Shown piece after piece: positions 17,328 through 25,491 of a DNA stretch of 64,000 bases (within the stretch, counting starts at the first letter, position 1; every line of letters begins with the position of its first letter). The notes under the pieces were generated by a model. The model worked only from the letters and a program-made list of their open reading frames with translations. It ran no database searches and was not told the origin of the DNA. The position numbers and the translations under genes were made by a program. This stretch comes from a virus. The stretch lies in IMG/VR virus record IMGVR_UViG_3300042197_004429, positions 113,313-177,312 of that record. The stretch is one strand, 5' to 3'.

Positions 17328-18017
17328 ATGTTTCTTGAATTAGTTACCAAAATCTGCATCGTTGTCTCTGCGGTTTCGATGGTCAAGGTTAAAGTATCAA
17401 GCCCTGAGTTTGCTACTAATTTTGCCATCGTTATGTTGGTTTTGAGTTTTTTAAGAGATTGGTACATTCGACGCAACGAAATTTTTCGTATGTTGCCTAC
17501 TTTTGGTTTTTGGTGGGTTACTACATATTTGATATTGTTGCCTTTGATGCCAATTTCAAAAACTCTTACGGGGCAATATTTTTTTAACGCTTGGGAAACA
17601 GTGTTTGCAACGTCGGTGTATGCTTTTGCATTTAGAGCATTTTTGATTGCTAACGAAGGTGCCTCCCGTGCAATTATGACGCTGCTTGGTTTTGATAACA
17701 AAAGATTAGACAGGGCTCAAAGAATCATGGAACAGAGGTTTTATGGCAATGCCATGAATAGGGGCAATAGTTGTGTAGTTAACGGTTCTTGTAGTGTTGA
17801 TAATTTTACCCAACCAGAACAAGGCTATTACAAATATGAATCGTCTCAAAATCAAGGCGATTGTCCTAGGTGCGGTGCGGTGGAGGTAAATTCTTTTGAG
17901 CCATGTTGGAATTGCGGTCTTGCAAAGCAACAAGTTGCCACAAGAAGATTCAAGTGCAAATCTTGTAAGCCAAAGAATATAGATTTTAATTACACAAATG
18001 TTCAACCAAAAAGATGA
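17328..18017 (+). CDS. Membrane protein with C-terminal zinc ribbon
   Basis: A 229-aa protein. Hydrophobic segments at about 4-20, 28-45, 60-80 and 92-115 predict a membrane anchor. The C-terminal 60 residues hold a zinc ribbon (CPRCGAVEV, CWNCGLA) and a further CKSC pair. The internal NGSCSVDN segment is not diagnostic. It overlaps the RNA ligase start by 20 nt. Role unknown; the topology suggests a membrane-tethered cytosolic binding domain. Confidence 0.65.
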   Translation: MFLELVTKICIVVSAVSMVKVKVSSPEFATNFAIVMLVLSFLRDWYIRRNEIFRMLPTFGFWWVTTYLILLPLMPISKTLTGQYFFNAWETVFATSVYAFAFRAFLIANEGASRAIMTLLGFDNKRLDRAQRIMEQRFYGNAMNRGNSCVVNGSCSVDNFTQPEQGYYKYESSQNQGDCPRCGAVEVNSFEPCWNCGLAKQQVATRRFKCKSCKPKNIDFNYTNVQPKR

Positions 18018-19149
18018 CGCCCTGTGTGTTCAAAAGTATTTGCTGTCAGGCAAAACTTGCGATGATTTGAGTAATGAATTTTATATAAAAACTAATTTTC
18101 ACTCAGATCTTCCGTTGGTTATTTTGAATTATGATCAAATTAATTCACCTAAAAAAAATCCTATTGTCCGAGAGTGTAGAGGTCTTGTTTTAAATTGTAG
18201 TGATTGGTCTTTGGTTGCTCGTTCTTTTCCCAGATTTTTTAATTGGGGAGAAGTTCCTGAAGAGATGGATTTCTTCGACTTTAATGATTTTGTTGTTCAA
18301 TCAAAAGAAGATGGATCTTTAGTAATCATTTATTTTTTTAACAATGAGTGGCACGTAAACACCAAAGGTTCTTTTGCGACAGATTTGATGCAAAATCAAT
18401 CTTTCACTTGGAGACAGGCTGTTTGCAAGGGCTTGGGAATAAATGATTTAAAAGATCTAAATTCTATATTAGATCCTAAATTAACCTACATCTGTGAATT
18501 TGTTAGTCCTTGGAATAAAGTTGTAAGATATTACAAAAAACCACAAGTCTATCTTCTGACTGTTTTTGAAAAACATGAAGAACTAACATTAGAAAATGTA
18601 GATGTTTCTAATGTTAAAATTTTTCAAAACCTTGATCTTTATCAATTTAAAAGCATTCAACAAATTCAAAAATTTTTAGAAGAAAAATCTGTAGAAGACA
18701 AAACTTTTGAAGGTTTTGTGATTTGTGACAAAAACAAAAACAGATGGAAGATTAAAAATCCAAGTTATCTTTCTTTGCACAAAATCAAAGGTGAAGGAGA
18801 TAATTTATTTCATCCCAAACATTTACTTCCATTTGTTCTTAAAAACGAAGCAGATGAATTGTTTACTTATTTCGAAGAAGTAAAAGATCAATATTTTTCA
18901 ATTAAAAATCAAGTAGACAATTTCTATGCCAAAACTTTAAAAGTTTGGCAAGAAAATAAGGATACAGAATCTCAAAAAGAATTTGCATTATCAATTCAAC
19001 AAGAAGATTTTAAATCAGTTCTATTTGATGTTCGAAAGAAACACGGACAGAATCAGACGGAAAAGAATTTAAGAGAAGAATTTTTAGCCAACCCGGATCT
19101 GATTCTAAAAAAATTGAAGCAAAAGCAGCCTGTTTTTCAAGATTCTTAA
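17998..19149 (+). CDS. T4 Rnl1-like RNA ligase
   Basis: A 383-aa protein, close to T4 Rnl1 length. ECRGLVL and ARSFPRFFNWGE precede the adenylylated lysine motif QSKEDGSLV (Lys near residue 102). FEGFVIC (motif IV) and RWKIKNPSYL (motif V) follow. These enzymes seal RNA 5'-phosphate to 3'-OH ends, and T4 uses Rnl1 to repair tRNAs cut by host anticodon nucleases. No polynucleotide kinase is visible nearby. A second, unrelated RNA ligase lies at 23866. Confidence 0.9.
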   Translation: MFNQKDDALCVQKYLLSGKTCDDLSNEFYIKTNFHSDLPLVILNYDQINSPKKNPIVRECRGLVLNCSDWSLVARSFPRFFNWGEVPEEMDFFDFNDFVVQSKEDGSLVIIYFFNNEWHVNTKGSFATDLMQNQSFTWRQAVCKGLGINDLKDLNSILDPKLTYICEFVSPWNKVVRYYKKPQVYLLTVFEKHEELTLENVDVSNVKIFQNLDLYQFKSIQQIQKFLEEKSVEDKTFEGFVICDKNKNRWKIKNPSYLSLHKIKGEGDNLFHPKHLLPFVLKNEADELFTYFEEVKDQYFSIKNQVDNFYAKTLKVWQENKDTESQKEFALSIQQEDFKSVLFDVRKKHGQNQTEKNLREEFLANPDLILKKLKQKQPVFQDS

Positions 19150-19364
19150 AATTTTTTGGTTTAAAAATTTTAGATTTTTTTGCTTAAACCATTGATTTCA
19201 AGCCATTTAAAGCGTTTTGTTAACGATAAAAAAAAATTTCGGTATTGCTATTGACGGCTTCTTTAAAAATTTTCTTGACTTTTAGTTTTTCTCTGCAAAG
19301 ATTGATTTGAGGGCGAGGTTGCCCCGAGTTTTTACTTTTTAAGAATGGAATCGAGGAATAACCG
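19150..19364 (+). promoter_or_regulatory. Intergenic region before csrA
   Basis: This 215-bp gap contains the inverted repeat GGTTTAA/TTAAACC around T-rich sequence (about 19160-19190), a plausible terminator of the ligase gene. A G/C-richer stretch follows at about 19308-19328. I see no convincing promoter and no copy of the recurrent motif. Confidence 0.4.
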
Positions 19365-19574
19365 ATGCTTGTTTTAACCAGAAAAGAAGGCGAACAGATA
19401 CGGATTGGCAACAGTGTCACCATCACTTTAGTGTGCATTAATGGCGACAGAGCAAGGATTGGAATCGACGCTCCAGAAAACATTCCAATTGACAGGGCGG
19501 AAATTGCGATAGCAAAGATTAATGGCGTGGCTCCGAAAAAGTTTAAGAAACTTAATCAAAACCAAAGATGGTAA
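19365..19574 (+). CDS. csrA: CsrA/RsmA-type RNA-binding regulator
   Basis: A 69-aa protein. MLVLTRKEGEQIRIG, then RARIGIDAPENIPIDRAEI, is the classic CsrA sequence, with the RNA-contacting LTRKxGE strand and the second-strand IDAPxxxxIxRxEI both intact. CsrA dimers bind GGA motifs in mRNA leaders and repress or stabilise messages. A GAGGAAT ribosome site precedes the start. In a phage it could redirect host or phage translation. Confidence 0.92.
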   Translation: MLVLTRKEGEQIRIGNSVTITLVCINGDRARIGIDAPENIPIDRAEIAIAKINGVAPKKFKKLNQNQRW

Positions 19575-19595
19575 TTCTGAACAGGAGAAGCAGCA

Positions 19596-20159
19596 ATGTC
19601 TCGTAAGGCAAGTGAATTCACTCAAGCAATTCGAAAGATTTGTGAAGAACATAACTTCAACATCACCTACGCTGATGCTCGTCCCATTTTATCTAAAATG
19701 GGATTCAAATTAGCAAAAGAACCAGAAGACAAGTCTGATAACTACAAATTGTTTGAAGATAAGAGAAAAGGTTCTTTTCCAAAAAAGGAAGAAGAAGTTG
19801 TTGAATACTACAAGAAGTTTGCAAAAACATTAGGATTATCAAACTTGGAGTTGGATTCATTGATGAAAGAAGATGCAGTTCATCGTGCCTTTTGTAATGA
19901 AAGAAATATCTTTGATGTTACAAAGCACAATTGGTATCGAACTGTGAACAAGACGAGCATTTCGAGTGTTGTTGTGAAAAAGAAACATCAAACTTTAAAG
20001 AGCAAAGAAGCTTTAGAAATAATGAAACTTCTCTTAGAGTCTGGTGGGTCTGATGCGATCAAAGCCAAGATCAAGTCTTTGAATGTGGAAATAGATCGTT
20101 TATCAGCCATTTTGAAAAAAGCCGTAAAGGTTCGCAAGTTATTCCCTGACGCTGCTTGA
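19596..20159 (+). CDS. Hypothetical protein, 187 aa
   Basis: I do not recognise it. It is basic and helical (ARPILSKMGFKLAKE, KSKEALEIMKLLLES), with a heptad-like C-terminus (IKAKIKSLNVEIDRLSAILKKAV) that may form a coiled coil. It starts 21 nt after csrA with a GGAG site, so it is probably in the same transcript, and a strong hairpin follows. Confidence 0.65.
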   Translation: MSRKASEFTQAIRKICEEHNFNITYADARPILSKMGFKLAKEPEDKSDNYKLFEDKRKGSFPKKEEEVVEYYKKFAKTLGLSNLELDSLMKEDAVHRAFCNERNIFDVTKHNWYRTVNKTSISSVVVKKKHQTLKSKEALEIMKLLLESGGSDAIKAKIKSLNVEIDRLSAILKKAVKVRKLFPDAA

Positions 20160-20186
20160 TTTTCAAAATCTTCTTTGTAGAATAAC

Positions 20187-20225
20187 ATCTTGGGTGCGTG
20201 ATCTTTATGGTCACGCACCCAAGAT
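20187..20225 (+). terminator. Perfect 15-bp hairpin upstream of AAA+ gene
   Basis: Arms 20187-20201 and 20211-20225 pair perfectly around a 9-nt loop. There is no U-tract. A weak version of the recurrent motif (GATACTATCTAG, 20233) follows 7 bp later, then the AAA+ gene. Confidence 0.7.
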
Positions 20226-20274
20226 TATAATTGATACTATCTAGCAGGACGCACCCCCATCTAAAAGGAAGTTT

Positions 20275-21465
20275 ATGAAATACCCAGTTAGTTTGTCACG
20301 CACAATTTCTAAGCGCATTCGACCAGAAAAGATTCAAGCCCAAGTGGATTTTTTGATCCAAAGAGCCATGAACGGCAGTCGTGGTAGGTGTTGGACTTTT
20401 GAGTGCGAAAATGTTAACGGCCCAGAGTCCACTCCCGCTGGTTGGAGATATTCTTGTGATGTGATTTTTGAAAAAACCAGCGGTAAAGGAATTGGTGGAG
20501 AAATCGAATTTAAGCAGTGGCAAGACATTAAAGCCATGTTGGCCCAAACAGGTAAAAATTCAAAATTCCAAGATAGCCCTTGGACGATCACCGACAACAA
20601 CGAAACAGATGCAGAACCAGACGTTGAAGAAAACAATGGTTCGGTTGAAGGTGTGAGTACTGTTGCTGCCTGTGTTTCGGACAAAGTTTTAGATTGGCAA
20701 GATCTGAAATTTCCCGAAGAGTTGCTGGAAGGAGACGAAGCACTGGCTGGTCATCCGGCTTTTTGTGACTTGTATGATCTTGGTCCTCAAATCAGAACTG
20801 TGCTTTCTGCTATCAAGCGTGCGGTTGATACAAATGGTGCCAGCAGATACCACTCTGTTTTGTATGGTGAGCCTGGGTGTGGAAAGACTAGCACTCTTCG
20901 TGCCGTGGAAAAACTTTTTGGTCCCGGCTCGGTGTTGCATTTGGATGCAACAACTACAACCAAGGCTGGCATTGAAAAATTGTTTTTTAATGAGTTGAAG
21001 CAATACCCGAGACTTGTTTTTCTTGAAGAGGCAGAAAAGGCGCCTGAAGATGGTCTTAAAATTTGGTTGGGTGCTTTGGATGATCGTGGAGAACTTCGCA
21101 AGGTAAACTTTCGTCAAACACAGGTGCGTGAAATACAAATATTGTTTTTCTGCACCGCCAACAACAAGCGTGCTTTTGACAATATGATGGGAACCGGTAG
21201 CGGCGAACCCGGCGCATTGTCTAGTCGCTGTGTAAATGAAATTCAATTTCCCCGACCTGCCGAAAGTACGCTTCGAAAGATTTTAGAAAAAGAAATTGAT
21301 CTTAAAGGTGGAAATAAAAAGTGGGTAACTCCTTGTTTGGATATTGCTCGTGAATTGAAAGTTGCAGATCCAAGAAAAGTTAAAGCGTTCCTTACTGGTG
21401 GCGATAGACTTTTAGATGGATCTTTTCAAGAAGATCAAAGGTCGATTCGCAAAGTCAATGGTTGA
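20275..21465 (+). CDS. AAA+ ATPase
   Basis: A 396-aa protein. Walker A is GEPGCGKTS near residue 200, Walker B is LVFLEEAEKAPED near 247, sensor 1 is FFCTANN, and an arginine-finger region is LSSRCV. The N-terminal 170 residues are not recognised and include a Cys-rich WTFECENVNG segment. It may be a helicase loader or protein remodeller. It overlaps the macro-like gene by 8 nt. Confidence 0.8.
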   Translation: MKYPVSLSRTISKRIRPEKIQAQVDFLIQRAMNGSRGRCWTFECENVNGPESTPAGWRYSCDVIFEKTSGKGIGGEIEFKQWQDIKAMLAQTGKNSKFQDSPWTITDNNETDAEPDVEENNGSVEGVSTVAACVSDKVLDWQDLKFPEELLEGDEALAGHPAFCDLYDLGPQIRTVLSAIKRAVDTNGASRYHSVLYGEPGCGKTSTLRAVEKLFGPGSVLHLDATTTTKAGIEKLFFNELKQYPRLVFLEEAEKAPEDGLKIWLGALDDRGELRKVNFRQTQVREIQILFFCTANNKRAFDNMMGTGSGEPGALSSRCVNEIQFPRPAESTLRKILEKEIDLKGGNKKWVTPCLDIARELKVADPRKVKAFLTGGDRLLDGSFQEDQRSIRKVNG

Positions 21466-21961
21466 TATTAAAAAAATAATTTATTTGAAAAAAAATCTTG
21501 ATCTAAAAGATTTGGACTCAAATAATATTGTTTTTATTCCAAATTTTTTGAGCGATAGTGGAATATTTGTTCCTACGTTTCAATCAGAAGAAGCAAAAAA
21601 ACATTATTTAGATTGGTATAAAAAAGGTTTTTGGAAACAAGATAATGTTTGGTTTTGCAAAAATTTTGTTCTTGGTCAAACTCAATTTTTAAAATGTAAT
21701 CATAATGGATTTGATTTTTTTGTTGCTAACATGCTTTGCAAGAAAGGATTGGGCGGAGTTAGATCTCTTAGGTATAATTCTTTTTCTCGCTGCATGGATT
21801 TGTTGGTTTCTTTTTGTGTTAAAAATAATTTCAATTTGTTAAAAGTAGAAGTTAAAATTAATAGTGGTAGTTTTGAACAAGAAGTTAATTGGCAGTTTAT
21901 CGAAAATCTATTGTTTGATTGTTTAATTGAAAAAGGTTTACAAGTAAAAGTTTATTTTTGA
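21458..21961 (+). CDS. Divergent macro-domain-like (Poa1p-type) protein
   Basis: A 167-aa protein from ATG 21458. FFVANMLCKKGLGGVRSLRYNSFSRCMDLLVSFC (seen as VANM, SLRYNSF) resembles the core of ADP-ribose-1''-phosphatase-type macro domains. The next segment, normally PxIGxGLAGG, is degraded to KINSGSFEQEVNW, though NWQFIENLLFDCL and VKVYF keep the family's closing helix and strand. Catalytic activity is therefore doubtful. Phages can use macro domains against NAD- or ADP-ribose-based defences. Moderate-to-low certainty. Confidence 0.45.
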   Translation: MVDIKKIIYLKKNLDLKDLDSNNIVFIPNFLSDSGIFVPTFQSEEAKKHYLDWYKKGFWKQDNVWFCKNFVLGQTQFLKCNHNGFDFFVANMLCKKGLGGVRSLRYNSFSRCMDLLVSFCVKNNFNLLKVEVKINSGSFEQEVNWQFIENLLFDCLIEKGLQVKVYF

Positions 21962-21968
21962 GGACAAA

Positions 21969-23126
21969 ATGGAATACTATCAATGGCAAACGATGATTGA
22001 TGAACATCGTCGGATTCATCGGCAAGATAGAAAAAGAGTTCGCAATCTAACGGATGCTCAAATTAAAAATATTGAGATGGAGAACATTCTATCTACTCCA
22101 TTCAACAAAGAGTCAAATCGCTGGCGGAGAATGATTCGCTTGATGGGGGAAAATGTTTGGATCAATGCTGGTAAGCCTTACTACAACATTCACCCACAAA
22201 TGGTTAGATCTCTTTGCAACACTAACTTGGATAAGATACCAGCAAACTTAATAGAAGTTCCAGCGGGCTTAGAAGCGGTGGTTTTCAGATTTGCTGAGAA
22301 CGTCCCTGATCGTTTTATAACAAACAATGGATTTCATGTGGTTTCAGCAGAAGAGGTTCGTCATTCGCCAATTTATTGTAGATCAGTTTTGTTTGGTAAA
22401 ATAAAGAATGATAGATCAAAACACGTTGCTGAAAACATAAAGAAAACTACTACAGAGTTTCTTCGATCAATTAATATGCCATCCCTAAATGATAATGTAA
22501 AAGCCATTATAGACTTGGCTTCCGATGGATATTATAAAGACGTTGATGATTTCATGATAATGTGTGTTGATGAAGGCTTTAGAGTTAAAGATCGTGGTGT
22601 TGATAGAAGTTTGTGTAACTTAATTTGCATAAATTGTAAACATGGTCAGAGTGTTTCAGAGGCAATACAATCTACTGTGGAGCAAGCCTCTGCTGGTGAA
22701 CAGGCTGTTATGGTCACTATGGGTGATCGTTTGTCGAACTTGATTCGTGTGATTGTTTCTGCTGGTTTTTTGGCGAACTGTCCTGAAGATGATTTGGTTG
22801 TTCCCGATATTTTGAGTGCTGATAAACAAAGTTTCAAAGATGCCTCGCAACGTGGAGATGCGGCGGCAATTCAAACTATTGTTGAGCGTGCAAAAAGACG
22901 AGGTAAAAATGGTTACAATATTGGAACATCAGAGATGTTCGTATCAGAGAATGAATCTGAACAGCACAAACAATACGACAGCAGCGGAAAACAATTAAGT
23001 TTTAGTCACTTACGTGGTGGTCATCCTCATGCTGTTCGTTATGGTGAAGGAAAAAACAAGGTAAAAATCAAATGGTTTAGACCAACTAGAGTCAGGCCAG
23101 ATTTGCCTTTTAAAACATCCGAATAG
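21969..23126 (+). CDS. Hypothetical protein, 385 aa
   Basis: I do not recognise the family. A basic N-terminus (DEHRRIHRQDRKRVRNLTDAQ) is followed by a mostly helical body and a C-terminal LRGGHPHAVRYGEGK plus FRPTRVRPDLPF, a tail style I associate with uncharacterised phage proteins. The start is ATG 21969, preceded by GAGGAC. It is 5 nt from mscL. Confidence 0.65.
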   Translation: MEYYQWQTMIDEHRRIHRQDRKRVRNLTDAQIKNIEMENILSTPFNKESNRWRRMIRLMGENVWINAGKPYYNIHPQMVRSLCNTNLDKIPANLIEVPAGLEAVVFRFAENVPDRFITNNGFHVVSAEEVRHSPIYCRSVLFGKIKNDRSKHVAENIKKTTTEFLRSINMPSLNDNVKAIIDLASDGYYKDVDDFMIMCVDEGFRVKDRGVDRSLCNLICINCKHGQSVSEAIQSTVEQASAGEQAVMVTMGDRLSNLIRVIVSAGFLANCPEDDLVVPDILSADKQSFKDASQRGDAAAIQTIVERAKRRGKNGYNIGTSEMFVSENESEQHKQYDSSGKQLSFSHLRGGHPHAVRYGEGKNKVKIKWFRPTRVRPDLPFKTSE

Positions 23127-23131
23127 TTGCT

Positions 23132-23557
23132 ATGGAAAAAAATCTTTTACCAAAAGAAGAACTAAATCGTTATAAGCAATTTGCTTTTAAAGACGATATG
23201 TTCAAATTGGCTATAGGTTTCATTCTAGGTAACTCTTTTAATAATGTTGTTGGTGGAATCAGCAGTTTTCTGATCATGCCGGTAGTTAATTTTTTAACCA
23301 TTCAAACAGGAGAAAATTGGAGAACAATTGTTTTTTCTCCTGTCAGTGGTTTAAATTTTGAATTAGGAAAACTTTTAGGAACCTTTGTAGATTTTTTATT
23401 AACATCTATTGTTCTTTATGTCATTTATGTAAAAATTTTGGGATCTATAAAAAAACAAGATGAAGGTTGTGATTTAAAACAATGCAATCGGTGTTTGAGT
23501 CTGATACACATAAATGCCACAAGGTGCAAATTTTGTACTAGCCCAATTAAAAAATAA
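23132..23557 (+). CDS. mscL: Large-conductance mechanosensitive channel (MscL) with zinc ribbon
   Basis: A 141-aa protein. FAFKDDMFKLAIGFILGNSFNNVVGGISSFLIMPVVNFL matches the MscL N-terminal amphipathic helix and first pore helix (key segments FAFK, AIGFILG, IMPVV). A second membrane helix lies near 85-108. The C-terminus holds a zinc ribbon (CNRCLSLI, CKFCTS), as some bacterial MscL proteins do. MscL opens under membrane tension to release osmolytes. In a phage it could affect host turgor or lysis. Confidence 0.85.
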   Translation: MEKNLLPKEELNRYKQFAFKDDMFKLAIGFILGNSFNNVVGGISSFLIMPVVNFLTIQTGENWRTIVFSPVSGLNFELGKLLGTFVDFLLTSIVLYVIYVKILGSIKKQDEGCDLKQCNRCLSLIHINATRCKFCTSPIKK

Positions 23558-23561
23558 CGCC

Positions 23562-23632
23562 CGGCATAACCGAGTCCGAGCGGCTGATTTTCCATTTCAA
23601 AAACAATTTATCGAGGACTTCGGTTAATGCCG
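23562..23632 (+). repeat. Near-perfect inverted repeat (long hairpin)
   Basis: Arms 23562-23577 and 23615-23632 pair with two single-base bulges over a loop of about 37 nt. The segment is more GC-rich than its surroundings and lies between mscL and the Cys-rich cassette. It may be a terminator, a leader structure or the edge of an inserted cassette. Confidence 0.6.
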
Positions 23633-23634
23633 TT

Positions 23635-23865
23635 GTTCTCTGACTCGTGAGGGAAAGCCATGTGTGATGACAGCGTAATTGACGATGATGGAGATCGGCA
23701 AGAGTGGGATTCCGGTCCGTTCTGCCGTCACTGGAGTGATCCGTCAGACTGCGAGGAACTGTGCAAGTGCGGGCACAAGTGCTGTAAGCACGCTTATGGC
23801 GAGGATTGCACTGTAGATGACTGCAAATGCGACGGATTTGAGGACGCAGAGTAGAGTCAGAGAAC
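23635..23865. repeat. 12-bp perfect inverted repeat flanking the Cys-rich gene
   Basis: GTTCTCTGACTC at 23635-23646 and its exact complement at 23854-23865 flank the gene at 23660-23854. The right copy begins at the last base of that gene's stop codon and ends directly before the RNA ligase ATG. The enclosed sequence is visibly richer in G and C. This looks like a small inserted cassette, but no transposase is present. Confidence 0.6.
23660..23854 (+). CDS. Small acidic Cys-rich protein
   Basis: A 64-aa protein with nine cysteines (CDD, FCRHW, DCEELCKCGHKCCKH, DCTVDDCKCDG) and many Asp/Glu, so probably a metal-binding fold. GAGGGAAAG upstream supports ATG 23660. Base composition is unlike its neighbours, suggesting recent acquisition. 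Confidence 0.6.
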   Translation: MCDDSVIDDDGDRQEWDSGPFCRHWSDPSDCEELCKCGHKCCKHAYGEDCTVDDCKCDGFEDAE

Positions 23866-24879
23866 ATGAGAAAATTAGCATCAATACAAACTATTAAATT
23901 TGTTAGACCCATACCAAACGCAGATGCAATTGAGTGTGTCGGTGTTCTTGGTTGGGAATGCGTGTGTAAAAAAGGTGAATTTCAAAATGATGATAAATGT
24001 GTTTATTTTGAAATTGATAGTTTGTTGCCAGAGATGGAAGTATTTGAATTTTTAAGAAAAAGTTGCTATAGAAAAGATCTGAATAAATTCAGGCTAAAAA
24101 GTATTAAGTTGCGTCAGCAATTAAGCCAAGGTCTTGCTTTACCTTTGAGTTTATTTCCTGAGTTATACCATCTAGAAGTCGGCACAGACGTAACTGATTT
24201 GCTGAATGTTGAAAAGTACGAGCCACCAATCCCTGCTCAAATTCAAGGTGATGCCAAAAAGTTTGTTTGGCCTATTGCAAAAACAGATGAGGTTAGAGTT
24301 CAAACTGACGAGGGGCTTGCTTTAATTTCTAATCTTGTTGGCCATCCTTATTATGTTAGTCTTAAATTAGATGGAACAAGTTGTTCTTTTGTTATTGATC
24401 CATCCGACAATGAATTTCATGTTTGTGGAAGAAACTATAGTTACAAGCACAAGCCAAATCATAGTTTTTGGATTATAAACGAACGATACCAACTAGAAGA
24501 ACGCTTGAGATCAATCGGTGGCAACTTGGCACTTCAAGGAGAGTGTGTGGGTCCAGGAATTCAACAAAATAAACTTGGATTACCCATTATTGATTATTAC
24601 GTTTTTAACGTGGTTGACACATCAAATCGAAAAAGATTATCGCTTGAAGATTCTTTAAATGTTACAAAAGAACTTAAATTAAATTTTGTTCCAATACTGG
24701 AAAAGGGCGATTCATTTAATTACAACATGGAACAGTTGCTTGAAAAAGCAAAAGGAAAGTATCGTGAACATTTTGAGAATGCGAAGCAGCATCAAGAACG
24801 TGAAGGAATAGTGATTCGAAGTTTGTGTGGATCAGTTAGTTTCAAAGCCATAAATAACGAATTTCTCCTACAGGAATAA
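23866..24879 (+). CDS. DraRnl-like (Rnl5 family) RNA ligase
   Basis: A 337-aa protein. The N-terminal OB-like domain (RKLASIQTI, PIPNADAIECVGVLGWECV, YFEIDSLLPE) is the hallmark of the Deinococcus DraRnl group. The ligase core has SLKLDGTS (catalytic Lys near residue 165), a central GECVG, EGIVIRS and SFKAINNEFLL. Such enzymes seal 3'-OH/5'-phosphate nicks in RNA, often templated by DNA. An in-frame copy of the 12-bp motif lies inside at 24485. The next gene starts 1 nt after its stop. Confidence 0.9.
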   Translation: MRKLASIQTIKFVRPIPNADAIECVGVLGWECVCKKGEFQNDDKCVYFEIDSLLPEMEVFEFLRKSCYRKDLNKFRLKSIKLRQQLSQGLALPLSLFPELYHLEVGTDVTDLLNVEKYEPPIPAQIQGDAKKFVWPIAKTDEVRVQTDEGLALISNLVGHPYYVSLKLDGTSCSFVIDPSDNEFHVCGRNYSYKHKPNHSFWIINERYQLEERLRSIGGNLALQGECVGPGIQQNKLGLPIIDYYVFNVVDTSNRKRLSLEDSLNVTKELKLNFVPILEKGDSFNYNMEQLLEKAKGKYREHFENAKQHQEREGIVIRSLCGSVSFKAINNEFLLQE

Positions 24880-24880
24880 T

Positions 24881-25489
24881 ATGTCTATCACAGTCATCGG
24901 TGACGTTCACGGTAATTACGCACCATATCACAAAATTGTGCGTCAAAAAGATCGTCACCCATACACCGTTCAAATTGGTGATTTTGGTTTTGAGTATGAA
25001 ACATTAAAAAATGTTGATGCCAATAATCATAAAGTTATTGGTGGAAATCACGACAATTATAATAAAATTATTGATACTCCTCATTATTTGGGTGATTTTG
25101 GAAATGTTTCTTTAAACGGTGTGAACTTTTTCTTTTTGCGTGGCGCATATTCTATTGATCAACAATATAGAGTGATTGGTAGAAGTTGGTGGCCCGAAGA
25201 AGAGTTAAACAACGATAGTTTTAATGAAGCTATGAATTTGTATGTTGAAACAAAACCAAAAATCGTTTTAACACACACTTGTCCTTTGTCAATTGTTCCT
25301 CAACTTTTGCCAGCAGGCAGTCATTTGTTAAAAAGCAAAACAGAGATGATGCTTGAAAGTATGTTGAACTTGCATCAACCCGAACTATGGATATTCGGAC
25401 ATTTTCATGTTTCCAAAACAATAACTCAAACTTTAAACGGAACACAGTTCGTTTGTTTGAATGAATTAGAAACTTACAAGTTAGGTTAA
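24881..25489 (+). CDS. Calcineurin-like metallophosphoesterase
   Basis: A 202-aa protein. It contains all family motifs in order: GDVHG (residue 7), IGDFG, GGNHD, LTHTCP, and GHFHV. These bind two metals for phosphoester cleavage. The position directly after the RNA ligase and before an exonuclease suggests nucleic-acid end processing, for example removing phosphates before ligation. It could equally act on nucleotides or proteins. Confidence 0.85.
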   Translation: MSITVIGDVHGNYAPYHKIVRQKDRHPYTVQIGDFGFEYETLKNVDANNHKVIGGNHDNYNKIIDTPHYLGDFGNVSLNGVNFFFLRGAYSIDQQYRVIGRSWWPEEELNNDSFNEAMNLYVETKPKIVLTHTCPLSIVPQLLPAGSHLLKSKTEMMLESMLNLHQPELWIFGHFHVSKTITQTLNGTQFVCLNELETYKLG

Positions 25490-25491
25490 AA

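Noticed and set aside
20689-21246. 185-aa - strand reading frame opposite the AAA+ gene
   Set aside because: It is the shadow of a frame with Walker A and B motifs.
23547-23912. 121-aa - strand reading frame across the Cys-rich cassette
   Set aside because: No ribosome site and low-complexity residues; it overlaps three + strand features, including the ligase start.
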